Origin: Streptomyces sp. 1-11
GTDB lineage: Bacteria > Actinomycetota > Actinomycetes > Streptomycetales > Streptomycetaceae
Direction: 5' to 3'
NCBI RefSeq assembly: GCF_007176755.1
Contig: NZ_BJTV01000018.1
Location: forward strand, 1-64,000
Length of the DNA stretch: 64,000 bases
Shown here: in pieces, positions 1-10,162 of the stretch
Numbering within the stretch: the first letter of the stretch is position 1
Layout of the letters: the number at the start of each line of letters is the position of its first letter
Program-made: the position numbers and the translations under genes
Notes under the pieces: generated by a model
The model's input: only the letters and a program-made list of their open reading frames with translations
Databases searched by the model: none
What the model was told of the DNA's origin: nothing

Positions 1-72
1 GGAAGCTAAGCCTCACAGCGCCGATGGTACTGCAGGGGGGACCCTGTGGGAGAGTAGGACGCCGCCGAACAA
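1..72 (+). rRNA. rrf: 5S ribosomal RNA, 3' part
   Basis: The first about 72 bases match the 3' part of an actinobacterial 5S rRNA. They contain the GGAAGCTAAGCC segment, the GATGGTACTGC segment and the closing GGACGCCGCCGAAC arm, which pairs with the missing 5' end. The 5' part and the rest of the rRNA operon lie before the window. The exact 3' end is uncertain by a few bases. A strong terminator follows. Confidence 0.93.
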
Positions 73-80
73 ATATTGGG

Positions 81-112
81 AAAACCCCCGCATCGAAAGA
101 TGCGGGGGTTTT
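81..112 (+). terminator. Intrinsic terminator of the rRNA operon
   Basis: A perfect 10-bp stem (CCCCCGCATC at 85-94, GATGCGGGGG at 99-108) closes a GAAA tetraloop and is flanked by AAAA and TTTT. It lies directly after the 5S rRNA end, the usual place for an rRNA operon terminator. Confidence 0.93.
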
Positions 113-130
113 CTGCGTTCAGGACCTTGT

Positions 131-159
131 CCGGCCCCTGGGGGGCCGGCTTGCTTTTT
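131..159. terminator. Second hairpin terminator, probably bidirectional
   Basis: CCGGCCCC (131-138) pairs with GGGGCCGG (142-149) around a 3-base loop. A T-rich stretch follows on the plus strand. The hairpin lies between the rRNA end and the convergent DUF58 gene, whose stop is at 162, so it can stop transcription from both sides. Confidence 0.75.
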
Positions 160-161
160 GG

Positions 162-1471
162 TCAGAGTCGGCCGGCGGCTTTCAGGGCCAGATAGGCGTC
201 CGCCAGCGCAGGGGCCAGATCATCGGGTGTCGCGTCCACGACCGTCACCCCGTGCCGACGCAACTGCTCGGCCGTGCGCTGCCGTTCGGTCTGCGCCTGG
301 GCCCCGGCAGCGGCCTCGTAGACAGCCTCCGTGTTCCCTCGTGCCTGCGCCATGCTCGCGATGTGCGGATCGGCGACCGAGGCGACCAGGACCGTGTGGC
401 GTTGGGTCAGCTGGGGGAGCACCGGCAGCAGGCCCTGTTCCACGGGGGCGGCGTCGAGCGTCGTCAGCAGCACGATCAGGGAGCGGCGGGGGGCCGTGCG
501 CAGAGCCGTCGCCGTCAGCCCGCGCGCGTCCGTCTCGACGAGTTCCGGTTCCAGCGTGGCCAACGCGTTGACCAGGGCGGGCAGGACATCGCCGGCCGCG
601 CGGCCCTGGACCCGGGCGCGTACCCGGCGGTCGTAGGCGAGGAGCTGGACACGGTCGCCGGCCCGGGAGGCGAGCGCCGCCAGCAGCAGGGCGGCGTCCA
701 TGGCGGCGTCCAGGCGCGGAGCGTCGCCCACGCGCCCGGCGGAGGTCCGGCCGGTGTCGAGGACCAGCAGAATGTGACGGTCCCGCTCGGGTCGCCAGGT
801 GCGTACCGCGACGGTGGACTGCCGGGCGGTCGCGCGCCAGTCGATCGAGCGGGTGTCGTCGCCGGGGACGTACTCCCGCAGGCTGTCGAACTCGGTGCCC
901 TCGCCGCGGGTCAGCACGCTCGTGCGGCCGTCGAGCTCACGCAGCCGGGCGAGTCTGGACGGCAGGTGCTTCCTGCTGGTGAAGGGGGGCAGAACCCGCA
1001 CCGTCCAGGGCACCTTGTGCGTGCCCTGGCGGGAGAAGAGGCCGAGGGGGCCGTAGGAGCGGATGGTGACGCGGTCGGCCTGGCGGTCGCCGCGCCGGGT
1101 GGGGCGCAGCCGGGTGGTCACGCGTCGGCGTTCGCCGGCCGGGACGTCGAGGCGGTGCCGTGAGCCCGCCACCTCGGTGCCGGGCTGCCAGCTGCTGGGC
1201 GGCCAGGCGTCCCGCAGGTGCGCGCGCAGGGGGCGGCTGGTCGGGTTGGTGACGGTGAGTGTGACGTCGGCGGTCTCGCCGAGGCGGGTGGAGGTGTCGC
1301 CGGAGCGGGACAGGCCGAGGCGCCGCACGGGAGCCGCCAGGGCGAAGTCGCAGGCGCAGGCCAGGGCGAGGGAGCCGTTGACGGCGAGGATGCCCGTCCA
1401 GCCCGGCTCCAGGATGCCGACGGGGAGGGAACCGAGGGCCGCCAGGAGGGCGGCGCGTCCGGTGAGTGCCA

Positions 1472-1472
<1 letters not shown>
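162..1472 (-). CDS. DUF58 domain-containing membrane protein
   Basis: 436 residues. Two hydrophobic N-terminal segments (about residues 5-50) are followed by a beta-rich region and then the DUF58 core. The core includes GxxFDSLREYVPGDDTRSIDWRATAR, shown here only in part as its key Asp and Trp residues, and a VWA-like fold starting LVLDTGRTS, with DTGRTS in place of the classic DxSxS MIDAS motif. DUF58 proteins typically pair with MoxR-type AAA+ ATPases, and here the ATG overlaps the TGA of the moxR gene by one base (TGATG), indicating translational coupling. It is the last gene of a five-gene minus-strand operon. The function is probably chaperone-like or envelope related; no substrate can be inferred. 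Confidence 0.9.
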
Positions 1473-2460
<988 letters not shown>

Positions 2461-2464
<4 letters not shown>

Positions 2465-3657
2465 GGACGGCGTACCTCTCTTTCGAGGGCGTCGAGTCGG
2501 TCGGTGAGCGAGATGAGGGCCGCGTCGTCGCCGGGCGGCGGCCCGAAGAGGAGGGAGTGCAGCTCCTGTCCGTCGCCGTGGAGGTGGGCGGACAGGGCGG
2601 GGAGCAGGGCTTCGGGCGCGTGCGCCTGGGTCACAGAGACGCCGACGAGTGAGGCGAGGCGTGTGCGGGCGGCGGAGCGCAGAGCCGCGGACGCGCGATC
2701 TCGGGCGTCGGCCCTGCGGTAGAGGCGGGCGCGGCCTTCGGCGGTCTCGGAGGCGCGGATCGCGACGGGGAGTTCTTCGGGCACCAGCCGGCCGAACCGG
2801 CGTGCCCGCCAGAAGGCGGCGAGCGCCGCTGCGATGAAGAGCTGCAGGGTGCCCCAGAGCCAGCCGGACGGAAGCAGGTCGAGGAAGTTCTTCTGGCTGC
2901 CGGCGCCGGTGGCCGAGCTGTCGGAGAGCGAGGGGAGGTACCAGACCAGATGGTGACGGGAGCCGAGGAGCTGCAGGGCGAGCGAGGCGTTGCCCTGCTG
3001 GTCGAGCCGCTTGTTGTAGAGGATGCCGGGCGAGCCGAGGATGACGGTGTCGCCCTTTCCGGAGGCCGCCGGGACGCGGAGCAGGGTGGCGAGGCGTTCG
3101 CTGGGGTAGCAGGAGTCGGCGTCGAGGTGGGTGGTGGTGTAGCGGATGCCGGCGGTGTCGGCGCTGCCCGCGCGCCGGGCCTCGGGGAGGGCGCAGTCCG
3201 GGGCGAGCGCCGAGCGGGCGCTGGTGGCGGGGTCCGCGGTGACCCCCGGCGCGAGTCGTTCGACGGACCAGCTTCCGGGTGCGACGAGGACGGTGCGGCC
3301 GCCGGAGGCAGCGGTGGCGGAGTGCAGCCGGGTCTGTTGCCGGTGGGTCAGCAGATCGGGGACGGCGACCAGCAGGGTGGTGTCCGGCCCGGTCGCGGCG
3401 CGTGCCGCACCGAGCGAGGTGACGACCCGGGTGGAGACGCCCCGGTCGGCGAGGAGTTCCGCGACGGCTCGGCTTCCGTAGGGGACGGGGGAGCGCGGGT
3501 CGAGTGCGCCGTGCCGGGTCTGGGAGCGGACGGCGGCGATCGCCACGGCCGTGACCAGGATCAGCACCACGGCGAGTGCGATGCCTCGCGAGCGCGTCCA
3601 CACCTGGCGGGCGGTGGGCGACGTCGAGGTGGCCGGCAGCGTGGCCCCGGTGGTCAT
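2461..3657 (-). CDS. DUF4350 domain-containing membrane protein
   Basis: 398 residues. An N-terminal membrane segment (GIALAVVLILVTAVAIAAV, about residues 25-43) precedes an extracytoplasmic or cytoplasmic DUF4350 region that begins with a PYGSRAVAELLADRGV-type motif. A second membrane segment (WGTLQLFIAAALAAFW) lies around residue 250, then a basic helical tail. The ATG overlaps the stop of the DUF4129 gene by four bases. This gene sits constantly between DUF4129 and moxR in actinomycetes, so the product likely works in the same membrane complex. No enzymatic motif is visible. Confidence 0.85.
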
Positions 3658-4439
3658 TGGGCGGCCCCCTGGCCGGTGCTGTGGGCGGTGCTCGCGGTGC
3701 TGTTCGTGAGGTCCGGCCGGCTGTGTTCCAGGTCGTGGTCGAGTTCGGCGATGCGCTGGTACGTCTGCTCGTCGGAGCGGCGGCCGCCGTATGTGACGTC
3801 GTCGAACTGCCGGGCGGCGAGGCGCAGCCGATCGGTGAACGCGGGAAGGGTTCGGCCGGCCTCGTCGGCGGCCTCGTCGGCGGTGCGGCCGGGGCGCACG
3901 TCGAGCAGGGTCCGTTCCTCCAGGGAGCGGACGATGGCCCGCATGCGCTCCTGGACGGCTTGGTTCCAGTGGCCCTGGGCGGCGTGCGCCTCGGCCGCCG
4001 CCCGGTGCTCGGCGGCGCTGCGGGGGCGGTCGTCGAACAGGGTGGCGGTGGAGACGGGCGGGCGGCGCGGAGTGCCCAGGCGCCACCACAGGGCGGCCAG
4101 GACGGCCACGGCGAACAGGACGACGACGAGGAGGCCGAGCGCACCGCCCGGTGTCGCGGCCGCGGCGGTGTCGAGCAGGTGGCCGAGCCAGTCCCAGAAC
4201 GCGTTCAGGGCTCGCTGGATCAGCCCGGGGTCGTTCTCGTGGTACATCCGCTTCGACAGCTCGCGGCGCGCGGCTTCCCGCGCCGGGTCGCGCGGGATGG
4301 TGACCGGCGGCTCGTCGCCCGAGCCGCCCGCCGTCAGGGCACCGGTGCGTGCGGTGGCGCCCAGCAGGCCGCGTACGGCCGAACCGGCGGCGCCCGGCAG
4401 GGCCGGGGCCGCCGCGAGAACTCCCCCCGTCAGGCTCAC
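3654..4439 (-). CDS. DUF4129 domain-containing protein
   Basis: 261 residues from a GTG start four bases after the upstream stop. An apparent signal or membrane segment lies at the N-terminus. A central membrane helix (LGLLVVVLFAVAVLAALWW, about residues 124-142) is followed by a helical DUF4129 C-terminal domain containing ERMRAIVRSLEER, a region often found fused to transglutaminase-like proteins. An ATG five bases upstream runs into a stop after two codons, so the GTG is preferred. It is part of the DUF4129-DUF4350-MoxR-DUF58 operon. Confidence 0.85.
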   Translation of the reverse strand: MSLTGGVLAAAPALPGAAGSAVRGLLGATARTGALTAGGSGDEPPVTIPRDPAREAARRELSKRMYHENDPGLIQRALNAFWDWLGHLLDTAAAATPGGALGLLVVVLFAVAVLAALWWRLGTPRRPPVSTATLFDDRPRSAAEHRAAAEAHAAQGHWNQAVQERMRAIVRSLEERTLLDVRPGRTADEAADEAGRTLPAFTDRLRLAARQFDDVTYGGRRSDEQTYQRIAELDHDLEHSRPDLTNSTASTAHSTGQGAAQ

Positions 4440-4443
4440 CGCA

Positions 4444-5820
4444 TCAGCTCCCCGGTACGGGGCCGGGCACGCCGGCGCCGTGTTCCTGGACGCCTGCGGC
4501 GCGGGCCAGCTCGATGTCGAGACCCTCGCGGCGGATGCGCTGGTCGATGTACAGCAGCACGGTGACGCCCGCGTTGATCGGGAGGGTGACCGTGGCGCCG
4601 ATCACCGAGCCGATGCCGCTGATGACGAGGAAGGTCCAGCCGGCGTTCTGGGTGCCGGTGGTGAAGAAGCTCGTCATGCCTTCGCCGCTGACGGCGGCGG
4701 CGATGAGGGTGAAGGGGATCACGACGAGCGACGAGACGATGTTGGCGATGATCCCGGCGAGCAGCTGGATGCCCACGACGCGCCACCAGGAACCGCGGAC
4801 CAGTTTCGCGGAGCGGCTCATCGACTTCACGATGCTCTGCCGCTCCAGCATCAGCGCGGGGGAGGCGAGGGAGAAACGGACGGTGAGCCAGATCGCGACG
4901 ACGAGGGCGGCCAGCATGCCGAGGGCGAGCAGGGCGATGCCGGCTCCCTCGTTACCGCCGAGGGCGAGGACGAGGATGCCGGGCAGCGCGCCGCCGAACA
5001 CGACGCCCGCGGAGATGACGCCGAGCAGCAGGAGCAGGCCGAACAGCTTGGGCACCTGCGGGCGGGCGTCCCGCCAGGCCTCGCCGGTGCTGACCGGCCT
5101 GCCGAGGACGGCGCGACTGGTGACGGTCGTCAGCAGAGCGGTCGCGACGATGGAGCCGACGACGGAGATCACGACCACGACGGTGGTGCCGGCCATGAGC
5201 GCGCCGAGGGCCCGGAGCACCTCGCTCCCGGAGGAGCCCGGGTCGCTGAGGATGTCGGCGGTCTCGCTGTCGTTCAGCAGGAGGCCCTGCAGCAGGATCA
5301 GGCCGAGCTGGGTGACCACCGCGACCGTCAGCGAGATGCCGAGGACCGTGCGCCAGTAGGTGCGCATGGTGGAGACGGCGCCGTCGAGTATCTCGCCGAC
5401 GCCGAGCGGGCGCAGCGGGATGACGCCGGGCTTGGCCGCGGGCGGGGGTCCGCCCCAGCCGCCGCCCCAGGGCCCGCCGTGGCCGCCGGGAGCTCCGTAG
5501 CCGCCGTGGCCTCCGTAACCGCCGGGAGGGCCGCCGTACGGGCCGCCTCCGGGGCCGCCGCCCCAGGCTGTGCCGGGCGGCGGCGGGGGCGGCGGGGCCT
5601 GGCCGGGGCCCGGTGCGCCGGTGGGCGCCGACCACTGGCCGGGTGGCGGCTGCTGGTCGGACCACTTCGCGCCCGGTGCCTGCGGGTCCGGGCCCGGCTG
5701 CGCGGCGGGCTCGGCGGGGCCGGGGCGGTCGGCGGGTCCGGCGGGACCGGACGCGCCGGGTTCCCGCCCGTCGGGCGACGGGGCGGATCCGGGCGAGGCC
5801 CAGCCCGGAGTGTCAGTCAT
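4444..5820 (-). CDS. Multi-pass membrane protein, glycerophosphodiester phosphodiesterase membrane-domain type
   Basis: 458 residues. The first about 140 residues are disordered and rich in Gly, Pro and Ala, with PYGG/GGYGG-like repeats. They are followed by GVIPLRPLGVGEILDGAVSTMR and about six hydrophobic helices. This architecture matches the family annotated as a glycerophosphoryl diester phosphodiesterase membrane domain, but the catalytic phosphodiesterase domain is absent, so enzyme activity should not be assumed. A good ribosome-binding site (GAAGGAG) lies just before the ATG. It is the first gene of the minus-strand operon that continues into DUF4129, DUF4350, moxR and DUF58. Confidence 0.85.
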   Translation of the reverse strand: MTDTPGWASPGSAPSPDGREPGASGPAGPADRPGPAEPAAQPGPDPQAPGAKWSDQQPPPGQWSAPTGAPGPGQAPPPPPPPGTAWGGGPGGGPYGGPPGGYGGHGGYGAPGGHGGPWGGGWGGPPPAAKPGVIPLRPLGVGEILDGAVSTMRTYWRTVLGISLTVAVVTQLGLILLQGLLLNDSETADILSDPGSSGSEVLRALGALMAGTTVVVVISVVGSIVATALLTTVTSRAVLGRPVSTGEAWRDARPQVPKLFGLLLLLGVISAGVVFGGALPGILVLALGGNEGAGIALLALGMLAALVVAIWLTVRFSLASPALMLERQSIVKSMSRSAKLVRGSWWRVVGIQLLAGIIANIVSSLVVIPFTLIAAAVSGEGMTSFFTTGTQNAGWTFLVISGIGSVIGATVTLPINAGVTVLLYIDQRIRREGLDIELARAAGVQEHGAGVPGPVPGS

Positions 5821-5960
5821 CGAAGCTCCTTCACGGTGCCCGTCCGCGGGCGCGGCGGCAGGTTGGCAGCCATCGTGCCACGGGGTGGTCGCCGGACGAC
5901 CGGCCGCGGTAGGCGCCGGACTCCTTCAATTGTCCGCCGGTTCCGGGGCAGACTGACCGC

Positions 5961-7103
5961 ATGGCTGATCAGTACGCGCAATCCGGCGAGGACAAGCGGC
6001 CGGCCGAGATACCTGCGATCCGATGGGAGGAACCGCCTGAAGGTCCTGTGCTGGTCCTCCTCGACCAGACGAGGCTGCCGGCCGAGGAGGTCGAGCTGGT
6101 GTGCACGGACGCGCCGGCGCTGGTGGAGGCGATCCGCTCGCTCGCCGTGCGCGGGGCGCCGCTGCTGGGGATCGCCGGGGCGTACGGCGTCGCGCTCGCC
6201 GCCGCGCGGGGGTTCGACGTCGATGAGGCCGCGGCGGCGCTGGAGAGCGCCCGGCCCACCGCGGTGAACCTCTCCATCGGGGTGCACAGGGCGGCGTCCG
6301 CCCATCGCGCGGCGCTCGCCACCACCGGTGACCCGACGGCGGCGGCGACGGCGGCGCTGGCCGCCGCGCGCACGATGCACCAGGAGGACGCCGAGGCCAG
6401 CGCGCGCATGGCGGTCCACGGGCTGACGCTGCTGGACGAGCTGCTGCCGGGCGGCGGGCACCGCGTCCTGACCCACTGCAACAGCGGATCACTGGTGTCG
6501 GGCGGGGAGGGCACGGCGTTCGCGGTGGCCCTGGCCGCGCACCGGGCCGGGCGGCTGCGCAGGCTGTGGGTGGACGAGACGCGTCCGCTGCTGCAGGGCG
6601 CCCGGCTGACGGCGTACGAGGCGGCGCGGCGCGGAATGGCGTACACCCTGCTCACCGACAGCGCGGCCGGGTCGCTGTTCGCGGCGGGCGAGGTGGACGC
6701 GGTGCTGGTGGGGGCGGACCGGATCGCGGCCGACGGCTCGGTGGCGAACAAGGTGGGGAGCTATCCGCTCGCGGTGCTCGCCCGGTACCACCACGTGCCC
6801 TTCATCGTGGTGGCGCCGGTGACGACGGTGGACCCCGGGACTTCGGACGGGTCGTCCATCGAGGTCGAGCAGCGCCCCGGGTACGAGGTGACCGACGTCC
6901 TGGCCCCCCAGATGCCGGTGGCGGGAGCCGGTGGCGGCATCGCGGTGGCGCCCCTGGGAACGCAGGCGTACAACCCGGCGTTCGACGTGACGCCGCCCGA
7001 GCTGGTGACGGCCATCGTCACCGAGGAGGGCGTGGTCTCGCCCGTGACGGCCGAGGCGCTCGCTGAGCTGTGCTCCCGGTCGCGTCAGGTGACGCCGGGC
7101 TGA
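5961..7103 (+). CDS. mtnA: S-methyl-5-thioribose-1-phosphate isomerase
   Basis: 380 residues. It converts 5-methylthioribose-1-phosphate to methylthioribulose-1-phosphate in the methionine salvage pathway, in the cytoplasm. Family motifs are present: RGAPLLGIAGAYG (about 64-76), the catalytic Cys in HCNSG (C173), DETRPLLQGARLTA, and the catalytic Asp in VGADRIAADG (D253), followed by NKVGSY. The common HCNTG is HCNSG here, a mild change. The ATG is preceded by a poor Shine-Dalgarno. The gene is divergent from the membrane-protein operon and ends in its own hairpin before mtrA. Confidence 0.95.
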   Translation: MADQYAQSGEDKRPAEIPAIRWEEPPEGPVLVLLDQTRLPAEEVELVCTDAPALVEAIRSLAVRGAPLLGIAGAYGVALAAARGFDVDEAAAALESARPTAVNLSIGVHRAASAHRAALATTGDPTAAATAALAAARTMHQEDAEASARMAVHGLTLLDELLPGGGHRVLTHCNSGSLVSGGEGTAFAVALAAHRAGRLRRLWVDETRPLLQGARLTAYEAARRGMAYTLLTDSAAGSLFAAGEVDAVLVGADRIAADGSVANKVGSYPLAVLARYHHVPFIVVAPVTTVDPGTSDGSSIEVEQRPGYEVTDVLAPQMPVAGAGGGIAVAPLGTQAYNPAFDVTPPELVTAIVTEEGVVSPVTAEALAELCSRSRQVTPG

Positions 7104-7121
7104 GGCGGGACGCGACGACGA

Positions 7122-7168
7122 TCGCGGCCCCTTCGCCCCGCTGCCCGGCGTGGGCGGAGGGGCCGCGA
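7122..7168 (+). terminator. Hairpin terminator after mtnA
   Basis: TCGCGGCCCCT (7122-7132) and AGGGGCCGCGA (7158-7168) form a perfect 11-bp stem with a 25-base loop. There is no U-tract, which is common for Streptomyces terminators. It separates mtnA from the mtrA operon. Confidence 0.65.
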
Positions 7169-7380
7169 CAGGCCGGTCCGGCCCCAGGTGCGGTGTGGCG
7201 CTGCTCGATCCCGCTGGGCCGCAGGGGAGCCGCCGGTCCGAGGAGGCCCGGGGGCGGTCCGGTTGCGGCATGATCGACGGGTCGGGCGGCCCCGGGGCAG
7301 ACAGTGACGGTGCAGTACGACTATCGTCACGGGCCAGTGAGCTGCCTCACCTGCGCCTCTGTCGTCGTTACGAGAATGGG

Positions 7381-8070
7381 ATGATGTCGTTTATGAAGGG
7401 ACGAGTCCTTGTCGTCGACGACGACACCGCACTGGCCGAGATGCTCGGGATCGTGCTGCGTGGTGAAGGTTTTGAGCCGTCTTTCGTAGCCGACGGCGAC
7501 AAGGCGCTGGCCGCTTTCCGTGAGTCGAAGCCCGATCTGGTGCTGCTCGACCTGATGCTGCCCGGCCGGGACGGCATCGAGGTCTGCCGCCTGATCCGGG
7601 CCGAGTCCGGCGTGCCGATCGTGATGCTCACGGCCAAGAGCGACACCGTCGACGTGGTCGTGGGCCTGGAGTCGGGCGCCGACGACTACATCGTGAAGCC
7701 GTTCAAGCCGAAGGAGCTGGTGGCCCGTATCCGGGCGCGGCTGCGGAGGTCCGAGGAGCCGGCGCCGGAGCAGCTCACCATCGGTGACCTGGTGATCGAC
7801 GTGGCCGGGCACTCGGTGAAGCGGGACGGGCAGTCGATCGCGCTGACCCCGCTGGAGTTCGACCTGCTGGTCGCGCTCGCCCGCAAGCCGTGGCAGGTGT
7901 TCACCCGCGAGGTGCTGCTCGAGCAGGTGTGGGGCTACCGGCACGCCGCGGACACGCGGCTCGTCAACGTGCACGTCCAGCGACTGCGTTCCAAGGTCGA
8001 GAAGGACCCGGAGCGGCCGGAGATCGTGGTGACCGTCCGTGGTGTCGGCTACAAGGCCGGACCGAGCTGA
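7381..8070 (+). CDS. mtrA: Two-component response regulator MtrA
   Basis: 229 residues. The OmpR/PhoB-type regulator has a receiver domain (about 7-118) with the acidic pocket VVDDD, the phosphoacceptor Asp in LLDLMLPG (D57 in this numbering) and the conserved Lys in IVKPFKPKEL. It is followed by a winged-helix domain (about 135-228) ending VTVRGVGYKAG. Sequence and context (mtrB, lpqB downstream) identify MtrA, an essential or global regulator of cell division, osmotic response and development in actinobacteria. The start is at ATGATGTCG; earlier GTG codons extend the frame but lack conservation. The mtrB start lies two bases after its stop. Confidence 0.97.
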   Translation: MMSFMKGRVLVVDDDTALAEMLGIVLRGEGFEPSFVADGDKALAAFRESKPDLVLLDLMLPGRDGIEVCRLIRAESGVPIVMLTAKSDTVDVVVGLESGADDYIVKPFKPKELVARIRARLRRSEEPAPEQLTIGDLVIDVAGHSVKRDGQSIALTPLEFDLLVALARKPWQVFTREVLLEQVWGYRHAADTRLVNVHVQRLRSKVEKDPERPEIVVTVRGVGYKAGPS

Positions 8071-8071
8071 C

Positions 8072-10162
8072 ATGTCCGGGGACAGTGCCGCTTCGGCCCC
8101 CGGCCGGTCCGGGGGCCGTCCCGAGCGGCCTGTCGGACGGAAGACGGCGGGTTCGCGCTGGGGACGCCTCTTCGAGGGCGGGCTGCTGCAGGGCGGAGTC
8201 CAGGGCAGCCCGGTCCTGCGTCTGTTCATGCGCTGGGTGCGCCGCCCGCTGCTGCCGGTCATGCGGCTGTGGCGGCGCAACATCCAGCTCAGGGTCGTCG
8301 CCACGACCCTGCTGATGTCCCTGGGCGTCGTGCTGCTGCTGGGCTTCGTCGTCATCGGGCAGGTGCGCAACGGCCTGCTGGACGCGAAGGTCAAGGCCTC
8401 GCAGAGCCAGGCCACCGGCGGCTTCGCGGTGGCCAAGCAGAAGGCGGACGAGGCCGTCGGCGGCACGGGCACGGCCCCGGTGTCCGGTGACGACACCGAC
8501 ACCGCCGACGGACGCCAGTCGCAGAACGTCATCCAGTGGATGAGCGACCTCGTCGAGTCGCTGTCCAGCGGCGGCGCCGGCGCCTTCGACGTCGTGACGC
8601 TGCCCGTCGGCGACGACAGCGGGGGCGGGCGCAGCCCGCGCGGCTCCGGGTACGTCAACCCGTCCTCCAGCGTGCCCGCCGACCTGCGCGACCGCGTCAA
8701 CAGCAGCACGACGGCCGCCCAGAGCTACACCCGGATCGTCTACTCCAACGCCAAGGAGTCCCAGCCGGCGCTGGTCATCGGCAAGCAGGTCAACGACCCC
8801 AACGGCAACCCGTACGAGCTGTACTACCTCTTCCCGCTCACGCAGGAGGAGAAGTCCCTGAGCCTGGTCAAGGGCACGCTCGCGACCGCGGGACTCTTCG
8901 TCGTCGTACTCCTCGGGGCCATCGCCTGGCTGGTGGTGCGGCAGGTGGTCACGCCGGTGCGGATGGCCGCGGGGATCGCGGAGCGGCTGTCCGCCGGGCG
9001 GCTGCAGGAGCGGATGAAGGTCACCGGCGAGGACGACATCGCCCGCCTGGGCGAGGCCTTCAACAAGATGGCGCAGAACCTGCAGGTGAAGATCCAGCAG
9101 ATGGAGGACCTGTCGCGGATGCAGCGGCGGTTCGTCTCCGACGTCTCGCACGAGCTGCGCACACCGCTGACGACCGTGCGGATGGCCGCCGACGTCATCC
9201 ACGAGGCGCGCCAGGACTTCGACCCGGTGACCGCCCGGTCGGCCGAGCTGCTCGCCGACCAGCTCGACCGGTTCGAGTCGCTGCTCGCCGACCTGCTGGA
9301 GATCAGCCGCTTCGACGCGGGCGCGGCGTCGCTCGAGGCCGAGCCGATAGACCTGCGGGAGGTGGTGCGGCGGGTGGTCGGCGGCGCCGAGCCGCTCGCC
9401 GAGCGCAAGGGCACCCGCATCCGCGTGGCCGGCGACCAGCAGCCCGTCGTCGCCGAGGCCGACGCCCGGCGCGTGGAGCGCGTGCTGCGCAACCTCGTCG
9501 TCAACGCCGTCGAGCACGGCGAGGGCAAGGACGTCGTCGTCAGGCTCGCCGCCGCCGGCGGTGCGGTCGCCGTCGCGGTGCGCGACTACGGCGTGGGCCT
9601 CAAGCCCGGCGAGGCGACCCGGGTCTTCAGCCGCTTCTGGCGGGCCGACCCGGCACGCGCGCGTACCACCGGCGGCACCGGCCTCGGCCTGTCGATCGCC
9701 CTCGAGGACGCCCGGCTGCACGGTGGCTGGCTGCAGGCCTGGGGCGAGCCGGGCGGCGGCTCCCAGTTCCGGCTGACGCTGCCGCGCACCGCGGACGAGC
9801 CCCTGCGCGGCTCGCCGATACCGCTGGAACCCAAGGACTCGCGGCGCAACCGCGGACTCGACGACGCCGGCCTGTCCCGCGGCGGCGAGGAGAAGCGGGC
9901 GACCGTTCCGGTGCAGCCGGGCGGCGACCGGCGGCCGCCGCTGCCCGCGAGCGCCTCGCGGCTGACCGCGGTGACGCCCGCCGTCGACCCGAGCGCGCTG
10001 CCCGGCAACGGCGCGCGCGTGGTGCCCCGCCCGGCCGGCGGCGCCCGGCGCCCCGAGGAAGGGCAGGGCGCGCGGCAGGCGGCCGACACAGACGCGGGCG
10101 GTGCCGATCGGACCGGACCCGAGGACGCGACCGAGCCAGGGGAGGCATTTCGTGGGCGATGA
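8072..10162 (+). CDS. mtrB: Sensor histidine kinase MtrB
   Basis: 696 residues. A basic N-terminus leads into a first membrane helix (about 72-97), an extracytoplasmic sensor region of about 170 residues and a second helix (about 268-292). HAMP, HisKA and HATPase domains follow. The phosphorylated His is in DVSHELRTPLTT (H360); the N-box is NLVVNAVEHG and the G-boxes are DYGVGL and GGTGLGLSIA. A poorly conserved tail of about 100 residues follows the catalytic domain. The start ATG lies one base after the mtrA stop, and the end overlaps lpqB by 11 bases, so the three genes are translationally coupled. Confidence 0.96.
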   Translation: MSGDSAASAPGRSGGRPERPVGRKTAGSRWGRLFEGGLLQGGVQGSPVLRLFMRWVRRPLLPVMRLWRRNIQLRVVATTLLMSLGVVLLLGFVVIGQVRNGLLDAKVKASQSQATGGFAVAKQKADEAVGGTGTAPVSGDDTDTADGRQSQNVIQWMSDLVESLSSGGAGAFDVVTLPVGDDSGGGRSPRGSGYVNPSSSVPADLRDRVNSSTTAAQSYTRIVYSNAKESQPALVIGKQVNDPNGNPYELYYLFPLTQEEKSLSLVKGTLATAGLFVVVLLGAIAWLVVRQVVTPVRMAAGIAERLSAGRLQERMKVTGEDDIARLGEAFNKMAQNLQVKIQQMEDLSRMQRRFVSDVSHELRTPLTTVRMAADVIHEARQDFDPVTARSAELLADQLDRFESLLADLLEISRFDAGAASLEAEPIDLREVVRRVVGGAEPLAERKGTRIRVAGDQQPVVAEADARRVERVLRNLVVNAVEHGEGKDVVVRLAAAGGAVAVAVRDYGVGLKPGEATRVFSRFWRADPARARTTGGTGLGLSIALEDARLHGGWLQAWGEPGGGSQFRLTLPRTADEPLRGSPIPLEPKDSRRNRGLDDAGLSRGGEEKRATVPVQPGGDRRPPLPASASRLTAVTPAVDPSALPGNGARVVPRPAGGARRPEEGQGARQAADTDAGGADRTGPEDATEPGEAFRGR